Counted from the stretch's first letter, positions 1 to 5,289 are shown. The stretch is DNA of 5,491 nt from JARLFX01 sp036404255 (GCA_036404255.1 DASWOP010000171.1:1-5491); one strand, 5' to 3'. Notes: generated from the sequence alone by a model not told the origin. Program-made: numbers and translations.

Positions 1-222
1 AGCGTGGCCGATCGCGGGGCCGGCATTGAGCCGATGGAGCAGTCGCTGATCTTCGACAAGTTCTACCGCTCGCGCAATCGCGCCGCCAACACCTACGGAA
101 CCGGCATGGGCCTGGCGATCTGCCGCGCTATCGTAGAGGCGCATCACGGAACCATCACCGTCACCAGCCAGCTTGGACAGGGATCAGTGTTTACATTCAC
201 GCTGCCGATTGCGGAGGGCTGA
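1..222 (+). CDS. Sensor histidine kinase, C-terminal end (HATPase domain), 5' truncated by window
   Basis: Open from the first base in frame 1, with stop TGA at 220-222; 73 residues are visible. The segment is the end of a GHKL-type ATP-binding domain: a G1-box 'DRGAGI' (residues 4-9), an F-box 'IFDKFYRS' (17-24), and a G2-box 'GTGMGLAI' followed by 'CRAIVEAHHGTI'. It finishes with the usual 'GQGSVFTFTLP' beta strand of histidine kinases. These motifs bind ATP, which the kinase uses to phosphorylate its own histidine before passing the phosphate to a response regulator. The wording of the G2 region resembles KdpD-like or DUF4118-type kinases, but the sensor and dimerisation domains are outside the window, so the input signal cannot be named. 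It converges on mnmE. No partner response regulator is visible downstream, so any partner must lie upstream of the window or elsewhere. Confidence 0.93.
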   Translation, partial: SVADRGAGIEPMEQSLIFDKFYRSRNRAANTYGTGMGLAICRAIVEAHHGTITVTSQLGQGSVFTFTLPIAEG

Positions 223-250
223 TTCCCAGGCTGCGCGGTTTCTGCGTTAA

Positions 251-352
251 GCCAGGAATGGAAACTATCCTGACCTATACAACGTCTACACCGATACCGA
301 GTTCACCGCGCTTTGGAATGACCCAAAGCTTTCCCTGATCGTAAAGCGGTAA
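251..352 (+). pseudogene. Possible remnant of a coding sequence (33 codons, no start codon)
   Basis: A stop-bounded reading frame (TAA at 248-250, TAA at 350-352) contains no ATG, GTG or TTG start. The translation nevertheless looks protein-like, with 'LYNVYTDTEF' followed by 'LWNDPKLSL' and a basic end, and many codons end in C or G like the neighbouring genes. The 'LWNDPxL' part faintly recalls the C-terminal end of dTDP-4-dehydrorhamnose 3,5-epimerases (RmlC/RfbC), in which a W(N/D)DP.LGI segment is usual. That match is from memory and weak. A frame this short can be open by chance, so this is offered as a possible decayed 3' end of a gene, not as an expressed gene. Confidence 0.25.
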
Positions 353-363
353 CGCTTTCGATC
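337..363 (+). other. Imperfect hairpin with GTAA tetraloop
   Basis: GATCG (337-341), a bulged T (342) and AAAGCG (343-348) pair with CGCTTT (353-358) and CGATC (359-363), enclosing loop GTAA (349-352). This gives 11 base pairs with one bulge and, as RNA, a GNRA-type loop. There is no T-run after it (CTCTCTTG follows), so it is not a good intrinsic terminator. It lies 16 bases before the stronger hairpin at 380-407, between the kinase stop and the end of mnmE. It could be a transcript-end stabilising element or part of a paired termination zone; the function is unknown. Confidence 0.4.
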
Positions 364-379
364 CTCTCTTGTAGCGTTT

Positions 380-414
380 ACGGCAGTTGGTGACCACCAA
401 CTGCCGTTTATTTT
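380..414 (+). terminator. Strong intrinsic terminator for the plus-strand kinase transcript, overlapping the mnmE stop
   Basis: A perfect 13-base-pair stem pairs 380-392 (ACGGCAGTTGGTG) with 395-407 (CACCAACTGCCGT), leaving a two-base centre that would open to a four-base loop. It is followed by TTTATTTT (407-414 including the last stem base), the layout of a Rho-independent terminator reading rightward. On the minus strand the stem begins immediately after the mnmE stop codon (408-410) but is followed by AAACGC rather than T residues. It would therefore act for mnmE only as a 3'-end stabiliser or weak terminator. The T-tract on the plus strand is the complement of the final Lys and stop codons of mnmE. 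Confidence 0.8.
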
Positions 415-1745
415 CCGATGCAGAAGGTAGAGAAGATCAGGTTCAGTACATCGTCTGCGGTGGTAGCACCGGTCAGCGTGTCCAACCCGCGCAATGCAGC
501 GTAAACATCCAGCAGAAGCATCTCGTGCGGCATGGCAGCAGCTACAGCGGTCTGTGCGCGGCTCAAACCTTCCAGGGCACTTTCGATTGCCTGCCGCTGG
601 CGCAGGTTGGTGAGCATGCCGGATTCAGCCTGCTGCGCGCTGCCGCCCGCAAGCGTGAGTATCGCGTCGCGCAGTGCTGGAATACCATCGCCCGTCAGTG
701 CAGATGTACGGATGCCGGGAGCGGTGATTGACTGCGCAACGGAAAGATCGCTCTTGTTTGCGACCACCAGATGCGGACGACCCTGCAGGCGCTCAATCAG
801 CGCTGCGTCTCCTGCATGCAGAGGCTGCGTGGCGTCGAGCACCAGCAGCACAATGTCCGCATCGGCCATGGCCTCGTGAGATTTTGCAATGCCCAGCGCC
901 TCGGCTTCATCCGCGCTCTCGCGCAGGCCGGCAGTGTCCGTCAATTCAACGGGAATGCCGCCGAGTGATACTCTCTCGCTGACCAGGTCGCGCGTGGTGC
1001 CGGGCGTGGCTGTCACAATGGCGCGCTCGCGTTCGATCAGCCGGTTGAAGAGTGACGACTTCCCCGCGTTGGGACGGCCCACAATGGCCAGCGCGAGGCC
1101 GTCCCGCACGATGCGTCCGTAGGCGAAGCTGGCGGCAAGCTGGGTGAGCGGCAGGGTGACCGCGGCGAGCCTTTCTGCGATCACGCTGCCGGGCATCACG
1201 TCGATATCGTCCTCGGCAAAGTCGATACCGGCTTCGAGCGCTGCAATCAGCTCGATCAGCGCCTGCTTCACCGGCTGAATGCGGCGAGCCAGAGCGCCTT
1301 CCATCTGCTGGGCGGCGATGCGCGCCTGGTGCAGCGTCTGCGCGTCGATCAGATCGCGGACGGCCTCGGCCTGGGTGAGATCAATGCGGCCGGAAAGGAA
1401 TGCACGCTCGGTGAACTCGCCGGGGTTGGCCAGCCGCGCGCCATGGGTGATCGCCTGCTGCACGATGGCTTCGAGAATGACCGGCGCACCGTGCGCGGCA
1501 ATCTCCAGCACGTCTTCGCCCGTGTAGGAGTGCGGCGCGGCAAAGAATGTGGCGACAATCTCATCCAGTGTGCCGCCCTCGGAATCCAGCAGCGCGCCGA
1601 ATCGCGCGTGCCCTGCGGCGAGCGGATGGCGCAGGCGCAGCATGGGCGCAAGCGTGTGCCGCGCATCTGGCCCGGAGAGGCGCACGATGCCGATGCCGCC
1701 ACGACCGGGTGGGGTGGAGATAGCGACGATGGTGTCTTGCGTCAC
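408..1745 (-). CDS. mnmE: tRNA modification GTPase MnmE (TrmE)
   Basis: MnmE works with MnmG to add the carboxymethylaminomethyl-type group to C5 of the wobble uridine (U34) of certain tRNAs in the cytoplasm, using a folate-derived one-carbon unit and GTP. From the GTG at 1745 the protein has 445 residues, the normal family size. The N-terminal folate-binding domain opens with 'DTIVAISTPPGRGGIGIVR' and carries 'NPGEFTERAFLSGRIDL' (107-123). The G domain sits inside a helical domain: P-loop 'GRPNAGKSS' (223-231), 'TPGTTRD' (248-253 region), 'DTAG' (270-273), the catalytic-type Glu at 282 in 'DEAE', 'NKSD' (330-333) and 'TSAL' (347-350). The protein ends in the hallmark 'FCIGK' with Cys442. The frame stays open upstream to 2066, but those residues are unlike MnmE, and homologs start at the 'TQDTIVAIS' position. 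No Shine-Dalgarno sequence precedes the GTG. A terminator-like hairpin separates it from the KH-R3H gene, and a TACAAT hexamer lies just upstream. Confidence 0.97.
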   Translation of the reverse strand: MTQDTIVAISTPPGRGGIGIVRLSGPDARHTLAPMLRLRHPLAAGHARFGALLDSEGGTLDEIVATFFAAPHSYTGEDVLEIAAHGAPVILEAIVQQAITHGARLANPGEFTERAFLSGRIDLTQAEAVRDLIDAQTLHQARIAAQQMEGALARRIQPVKQALIELIAALEAGIDFAEDDIDVMPGSVIAERLAAVTLPLTQLAASFAYGRIVRDGLALAIVGRPNAGKSSLFNRLIERERAIVTATPGTTRDLVSERVSLGGIPVELTDTAGLRESADEAEALGIAKSHEAMADADIVLLVLDATQPLHAGDAALIERLQGRPHLVVANKSDLSVAQSITAPGIRTSALTGDGIPALRDAILTLAGGSAQQAESGMLTNLRQRQAIESALEGLSRAQTAVAAAMPHEMLLLDVYAALRGLDTLTGATTADDVLNLIFSTFCIGK

Positions 1746-1751
1746 CTGTTC

Positions 1752-1757
1752 ATTGTA
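1752..1757 (-). promoter_or_regulatory. Candidate -10 element of a leaderless mnmE promoter
   Basis: Read on the minus strand, 1757-1752 is TACAAT, one change from the TATAAT consensus. Six bases (GAACAG) separate it from the GTG start codon at 1745, so a standard initiation distance would put +1 on the first base of the start codon. No purine-rich ribosome site lies between, which agrees with a leaderless mRNA. The weak point is the -35: at a 17-base spacing the sequence is CGCCGC, and the nearest TTCCGC is 20 bases away. The call rests on one hexamer and its position. Confidence 0.4.
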
Positions 1758-1810
1758 AGGAAGGTGCTGCGTGCGCGGCGGAACATGCTTCGCGAGTGGT
1801 GGGTTAAATG

Positions 1811-1839
1811 AAAAGCACGGATCATGAAACGATCCGTGC
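1811..1839 (-). terminator. Intrinsic terminator after the KH-R3H gene, upstream of mnmE
   Basis: A perfect 9-base-pair stem pairs GCACGGATC (1815-1823) with GATCCGTGC (1831-1839) around a seven-base loop (1824-1830). Read on the minus strand it is followed by TTTTCATTT (AAAA at 1811-1814 on the plus strand), a short T-tract that makes it a plausible Rho-independent terminator. It lies about 50 bases after the stop codon of the KH-R3H gene (1888-1890) and about 65 bases before the mnmE start. It would end or reduce transcription of the rpmH-to-khpB cluster before mnmE. On the plus strand the stem is followed by ATGTGTCC, so it is directional. Confidence 0.7.
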
Positions 1840-1887
1840 ATGTGTCCTGTAATTTGCAAGCGACGCGATCTGCCGTCCGCGCAGGGC

Positions 1888-2535
1888 CTAGCGATTGCCG
1901 CCGTAGCCGCCGCGTCCGCCACCACCACGGTTGCCGCCACGGCCACGATCACCACCGCGTCCGCCGCCAAAACCACCGCGTCCTCGCCCGCCGCCACGAT
2001 TACCGTTGCGATCACCAAAGCTGCGCTCTTCGCGGGGAATATTGAAGTCGCCGGGATAGAGCACAACGCAACGGCGCGGGCCTTCGCCGCTGGACTCTGT
2101 CTTCAGGTCGTCAAACTGTTTCAACACAAGATGCAGGATGCGACGCTCGCGCGAACTCATCGGGGCGAAGCGATACGGTTCGCCGCTATCGCGTACGGTC
2201 TCGGCGGCAGCAGCAGCCTTCTCCTTGAAGTCCTTCGCTTTGGTGGCCTTGAAATCATTGGCGTCGAAGGAGACACGCTCCAACTCCATGGGGTCGAGCC
2301 GCAGGATCTGCGAGGCGATCGTCTCCAGCGCGCGCAGGCCTTCGCCATCGCGGTCGGTCAGCAGGGCGGCATCCGGGCCCTTCATCTCCACGTAGATGTC
2401 GCGGCGCTCGAAGCCATCGGGATCTTCCGCGCCTGCACCCGCCGTGATGCGGAACTTCAGGCGCAGACCGCCGGTGGTGGTAAGGGTGGTAACGAAGTTT
2501 GCGATGCGCTGTGCGGACTGCTGCAGATCTTCCAT
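1888..2535 (-). CDS. KH-R3H RNA-binding protein (KhpB/Jag-like) with C-terminal RGG tail
   Basis: This 215-residue protein belongs to the Jag/KhpB group, single-stranded nucleic-acid binders usually encoded beside yidC. The N-terminal Jag_N domain seen in Firmicutes is absent. Residues 1-80 resemble a KH-II domain ('DIYVEMKGPDAALLTDRDGEGLRALE', split here as 'DIYVEMKGPD' 46-55 and 'AALLTDRDGEGLRALE' 56-71). The GXXG position reads D-R-D-G (61-64) rather than the usual G-R-R-G. An R3H domain follows at about 98-160: 'FAPMSSRERRILHLVL' has Arg131 and His135 of the RxxxH motif, then 'RRCVVLYP'. Residues 174-215 are a low-complexity Arg/Gly tail with at least six RGG units. The ATG at 2535 is preceded by AGGGAGAG, about 13 bases away, a loose spacing. 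yidC ends 76 bases upstream, and a terminator-like hairpin follows the stop. In Gram-positive bacteria the family affects RNA stability and cell-envelope processes; the role here is unknown. Confidence 0.88.
   Translation of the reverse strand: MEDLQQSAQRIANFVTTLTTTGGLRLKFRITAGAGAEDPDGFERRDIYVEMKGPDAALLTDRDGEGLRALETIASQILRLDPMELERVSFDANDFKATKAKDFKEKAAAAAETVRDSGEPYRFAPMSSRERRILHLVLKQFDDLKTESSGEGPRRCVVLYPGDFNIPREERSFGDRNGNRGGGRGRGGFGGGRGGDRGRGGNRGGGGRGGYGGNR
1891..1998 (-). repeat. Low-complexity Gly/Arg codon repeat (RGG tail of the KH-R3H protein)
   Basis: This tract is built from GGN and CGN codons on the minus strand and encodes residues 180-215 of the KH-R3H protein. It contains imperfect tandem units; the 12-mer ACCACCGCGTCC occurs at 1951-1962 and again at 1972-1983, a 21-base (seven-codon) spacing that keeps the frame. 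Such tracts expand and contract in frame between relatives. The bias also keeps other frames open here, which explains the misleading upstream extension of the mnmE frame to 2066. Confidence 0.75.
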
Positions 2536-2567
2536 GGTCGTCCAAACTCTCCCTGCGAATTTTATTA

Positions 2568-2595
2568 CGCCTTGCTGCGATTGGGCAGCAAGGCG
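2568..2595 (-). other. Perfect hairpin between yidC and the KH-R3H gene (terminator-like or processing site)
   Basis: An 11-base-pair stem pairs CGCCTTGCTGC (2568-2578) with GCAGCAAGGCG (2585-2595) around a six-base loop (2579-2584). It begins 16 bases after the yidC stop codon (2612-2614). On the minus strand it is followed by TAATAAAATT, which is A-rich rather than T-rich, so it is a poor intrinsic terminator. It may instead attenuate, stabilise the yidC 3' end, or mark an RNA processing point within the operon. On the plus strand GTTTGATTA follows, also weak. Confidence 0.5.
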
Positions 2596-2611
2596 GTTTG
2601 ATTATCCCTAA

Positions 2612-4366
2612 TTACCGCTTGCCCTGGATGGTATTGGCGCCCAGGCCGGCCTTGCGACGCGCGCGCTTGGCTGCGATTTCCTTCATCTCACGGCCCATTG
2701 CGGTCTGGTTCATGACCATCTGCTGACCGATCATGATGAGGTTGCCGGTGGCCCAGTACAGGCCCAGACCAGAGGCGAAGTTCCATACCATCCAGCCGGA
2801 GACGGCGGGCATCATGAAGGCCATCATCTTCTGCTGCTGCGGATCGACGCCCGGTGAAGGCGTATAGAACTGCACAAGAAACGACGTGACGACCATCAGG
2901 ATCGGCAGGATGTGATACGGGTCCTTCGCCGTCAGATCAGGCAGCCAGTACCAGTGCTGCAACCGTAGTTCGGTCACAGAACGCAGCATGGTGAAGAAGG
3001 CAAAGAGCAGGGGCAGTTGCAGCAGCGAGGGGATACAGCCGCCGAACATGTTTACGCCGTTATCCTTCTGCAGCTTCATGATCTCGGCGTTCATGTCGGA
3101 CCGCTTGGGATCGGTCACCTTGAACTTGGCATACTTGGCCTTGATCTGGTCCATCTGCGGCTGGATGCGCTGCATCTTCAGCGCGGACTTCATCGTCATC
3201 ACGCGCACTGGCAGAAGCAGCAGGTTGATGATGACCGTAAGCACCACGATCGCCCATCCCCAGTTGGTGGTTACGTGCTGGTAGATGAAGAAGAGCGAAA
3301 GGAACAGGAACTTGGCGATGGGGCCAAAGAAACCGAAGTCGATCAGCTTCTCCAGTGATGGGCCATTCGCTCCGTTGCTGCCGGTGGCATGCACGCTCTT
3401 CAGCACGTCATAGAGCTTGGGGCCAACGTAAAGTCGCGTCTGAGTGCGGCCACTATCGTCCGCTACGCCTGCGCCCAATGCGGGCAGCGTGTCCTTCGCA
3501 TCGGGAACCTTCAGGCCATGGTTGAAGGTAGCGAGCGATACCTTATCCGTGGCGTCCGGCAGGAAGACGGCAGCAAAGTGCTGGTCGCTTACACCCGCCC
3601 AGTCAAACGGTCCGGTGAGCGTGCCGCCATTGCTGGTCTTCTTCGTGGCAAGGTGCTCCTCCTTGCCGTTTTGCATGGTATCAACCTGGTTGTTGGCGAA
3701 GTCCCCGGGATACTGCTGATCGCCAAATGCTGTGGGCCAGGTGATCCAAGTACGAACAGGAGCACCATTCAGCGTCACCTGTGTGTCCGCATGGATCACG
3801 TAGCTCTGGTCAAAGCTGAACACCTTATGTACGACCAGGCCGTTGCCGTCGGAGTAATCAAAACCCAACGTGGCAGGAGCGGTCAGCGTGCCCGTGGCCG
3901 AAGGAACATACAGCGCATTGGCCAGCGCATTCAACGTGTTTCCATCGGTGGAATAGAGCGAGAGCGGGTAGCCGAACTGCGAGGCAGCCTTGTCATGCAC
4001 GAGGTCCAGCGGCTTGCCGTTGGTGTCCTTCTCCTTCTTCAGTATCCAGGAGGTCACGTGAGCGCCACGATTAGTGAAGGTGATGCGGTAAAGCTCGTTC
4101 TCCACCACGGTCTGCGCATCAGCCTTGGCGGCGATGGCCTGCGCGGACTGCGCAGGAGTATTGACTGCAGCCGGAGTTCCAGCTGTGGCAGGTGCGGCGG
4201 CTGCCGGTGTGCTCTGGCTGGCGGTCTGCGGAGTCGGCGTGGTTTTCTGGGGTAGGAAGTACTTCATCCCCAGGAAGAAGCCGAGGAAGATGATGACGTA
4301 AATCAGCAGTTTGGAGGTGTCCATACCACCGCCACCCTGTTGATTGGGGTTCGTATATTGAGCCAA
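2612..4366 (-). CDS. yidC: Membrane protein insertase YidC (Oxa1 family, long form)
   Basis: YidC inserts and folds inner-membrane proteins, alone or with SecYEG. The 584-residue product has the Gram-negative long layout: TM1 at about 19-38, a Pro/Ala/Thr-rich linker (40-82), a large periplasmic domain (about 85-335), then the conserved insertase core from 'LIDFGFFGPIAKFLFLSLFF' (341-360). Core membrane segments lie at about 369-388, 441-462, 484-502 and 515-548, with a cytoplasmic coiled region between the first two ('LKMQRIQPQMDQIKAKYAKF'). The C-terminus is basic ('KRARRKAGLGANTIQGKR'), which could aid ribosome contact. The residue aligned with E. coli Arg366 of the hydrophilic groove is Asn381. 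The start is a TTG at 4366: AGGAA sits about seven bases before it, and the 'NPNQQGGGG' lead looks like related YidC proteins. An ATG at 4324 (Met15) is the alternative. It lies 157 bases after yidD and 76 before the KH-R3H gene. Confidence 0.97.
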   Translation of the reverse strand: MAQYTNPNQQGGGGMDTSKLLIYVIIFLGFFLGMKYFLPQKTTPTPQTASQSTPAAAAPATAGTPAAVNTPAQSAQAIAAKADAQTVVENELYRITFTNRGAHVTSWILKKEKDTNGKPLDLVHDKAASQFGYPLSLYSTDGNTLNALANALYVPSATGTLTAPATLGFDYSDGNGLVVHKVFSFDQSYVIHADTQVTLNGAPVRTWITWPTAFGDQQYPGDFANNQVDTMQNGKEEHLATKKTSNGGTLTGPFDWAGVSDQHFAAVFLPDATDKVSLATFNHGLKVPDAKDTLPALGAGVADDSGRTQTRLYVGPKLYDVLKSVHATGSNGANGPSLEKLIDFGFFGPIAKFLFLSLFFIYQHVTTNWGWAIVVLTVIINLLLLPVRVMTMKSALKMQRIQPQMDQIKAKYAKFKVTDPKRSDMNAEIMKLQKDNGVNMFGGCIPSLLQLPLLFAFFTMLRSVTELRLQHWYWLPDLTAKDPYHILPILMVVTSFLVQFYTPSPGVDPQQQKMMAFMMPAVSGWMVWNFASGLGLYWATGNLIMIGQQMVMNQTAMGREMKEIAAKRARRKAGLGANTIQGKR

Positions 4367-4523
4367 AGAGAGTTCCTATCCAGTCAGGCGGGGGAAATTG
4401 TCCGCGCAGAGTCTTGAGGCCGCAATGAAATTCGGCGGTTCCTATGATGATAAATCCGCAACAGGCCCTTTGCGCGCCCGGGGAAGGTGAATGTAGCGCC
4501 AAAATGCAACGGCAAGGGAGAAA
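4367..4523 (-). other. Spacer between yidD and yidC, no clear signal
   Basis: This 157-base gap is the longest inside the minus-strand cluster. It holds the yidC ribosome site (GGATAGGAA, about 4373-4381) and a short AT-rich patch at about 4440-4457. I see no convincing hairpin with a T-tract and no well-spaced -35/-10 pair. A yidC promoter here is possible but not shown by the sequence. Confidence 0.4.
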
Positions 4524-4826
4524 TCAGGCGGGAGGGACGTTGTCCACGCCTCCCTTAGCAAAGGGGTGGCAGCGTAACAGCCGTCGCAGGGCAAGCCAGC
4601 CGCCACGCAGCAGGCCGTGGCGTTCGATGGCAATATAGGCGTATTCAGAGCAGGTGGGCAGGTAACGGCAGCCTCCGGTGAGGGGGCCGGCGAGGTGGGA
4701 GAAGGCGTGCAGAAGGGGCGAAAAGAACCTTTTGTAGACCAGAAAACCACGGTGGAGCACGGTGCGATCCGAGGTGGAGCCCAGGGCCTTTGACGGTGAA
4801 AGCGAGGGCGGTGAGGGGTCAGCCAC
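4524..4826 (-). CDS. yidD: Membrane protein insertion efficiency factor YidD
   Basis: YidD is a small peripheral inner-membrane protein that assists YidC-dependent membrane insertion. The 100-residue product carries the family core: 'GFLVYKRFFSPLL' (27-39), an amphipathic membrane-contact helix, then 'GCRYLPTCSEYAYIAIERHG' (52-71) and 'GGWLALRRLLRCHPFAKGG' (75-93). Cys53, Cys59 and Cys86 match the conserved cysteine pattern. The GTG start at 4826 overlaps the rnpA stop by eight bases (4819-4826), typical of this gene pair and of translational coupling; GGAG stands about ten bases before it. The first 25 or so residues are not conserved in type, so a GTG at 4760 (residue 23) is the other option, though it lacks a clear ribosome site. 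The segment 'HAFSHLAGPLTGG' is longer than the corresponding stretch in E. coli-type YidD. Confidence 0.93.
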   Translation of the reverse strand: MADPSPPSLSPSKALGSTSDRTVLHRGFLVYKRFFSPLLHAFSHLAGPLTGGCRYLPTCSEYAYIAIERHGLLRGGWLALRRLLRCHPFAKGGVDNVPPA

Positions 4827-5289
4827 GAGGACGCTTCTCCGGTTGCGGCGGCGGGAGGGTGCCCTTGGCCGCGGCGTTCTGTACGGAGCGGAAGATCTGG
4901 CGGACTTCGCGTTCTACGACGGCAAACTCCAGCGTGAGCACGCTGCGGCGGGGATGGAGAATTACGTCGAGGGGGAGCTGCAGCTCGCCGAGATGCATGC
5001 GGACGGCTTCGCGCATGCGGCGCTTGATGCGGTTGCGCTCCACGGCGCCGCCCAGTACCTTGCCGGCGGTGAGGCCAACACGCGGCGTGTCCGCAGGCGC
5101 AGCGAAGCGCTCCTCACCAGGCTGCACCGGTGGGCGCAACATGGCGAAGTAGGTCATCTGTTTGGAGAATTGCTTGCGGCTGGAGGTGTAAACGCGCTGA
5201 TAGTCCGCGTGCTTCCGCAGGCGGAATATGGGAGAGCCGGCGCGGATTGGAGCTTCCAGGGGCATAAGTGTAGGCCCATTTTCACGCAA
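4819..5289 (-). CDS. rnpA: Ribonuclease P protein component
   Basis: RnpA binds the catalytic RNase P RNA and helps it remove the 5' leader of precursor tRNAs. The product contains the family signature: 'RLRKHADYQRVY' (23-34), then 'VGLTAGKVLGGAVERNRIKR' (71-90) running into 'RMREAVR', which is the RNR motif with its basic RNA-binding helix. 'LDVILHPRR' (107-115) is the usual following strand. At 156 residues it is longer than the usual 110-130, because of a long N-terminal lead, an acidic/Pro insertion around 53-69 and a Pro-rich basic tail ('GTLPPPQPEKRPRG'). The start shown is a TTG at 5289 with AGGAAG about eight bases before it. An ATG at 5265 (residue 9) lacks a clear ribosome site but would give a more usual length. 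The stop overlaps the yidD start, and rpmH ends 67 bases upstream. Confidence 0.95.
   Translation of the reverse strand: MRENGPTLMPLEAPIRAGSPIFRLRKHADYQRVYTSSRKQFSKQMTYFAMLRPPVQPGEERFAAPADTPRVGLTAGKVLGGAVERNRIKRRMREAVRMHLGELQLPLDVILHPRRSVLTLEFAVVEREVRQIFRSVQNAAAKGTLPPPQPEKRPRG

Noticed and set aside
387..731. 114-codon plus-strand open frame
   Set aside because: It is antisense to the conserved C-terminal part of mnmE and begins inside the terminator stem.
1839..1841. ATG at 1841 as an alternative mnmE start
   Set aside because: It lies at the edge of the terminator stem, has no ribosome site, and would add 32 residues not seen in MnmE.
1746..2066. N-terminal extension of the mnmE frame by 107 residues
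   Set aside because: It reads through the terminator hairpin and the RGG-tail codons of the preceding gene in another frame, is Ala/Val-rich low complexity, and has no MnmE similarity. The family starts at the 'TQDTIVAIS' position.
1840..2601. 253-codon plus-strand open frame
   Set aside because: It is antisense to the KH-R3H gene, whose product has recognisable domains. Long antisense frames are expected in GC-rich coding DNA, and the translation is compositionally odd with no motif.
3389..4255. 288-codon plus-strand open frame
   Set aside because: It is antisense to the periplasmic domain of yidC, is Arg/Gly-rich, has no recognisable motif, and is explained by codon bias of the real gene.
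4119..4502. 127-codon minus-strand frame spanning the yidD-yidC gap
   Set aside because: It runs into the yidC N-terminal region in a different frame, begins at a TTG with no ribosome site, and shows no family resemblance.
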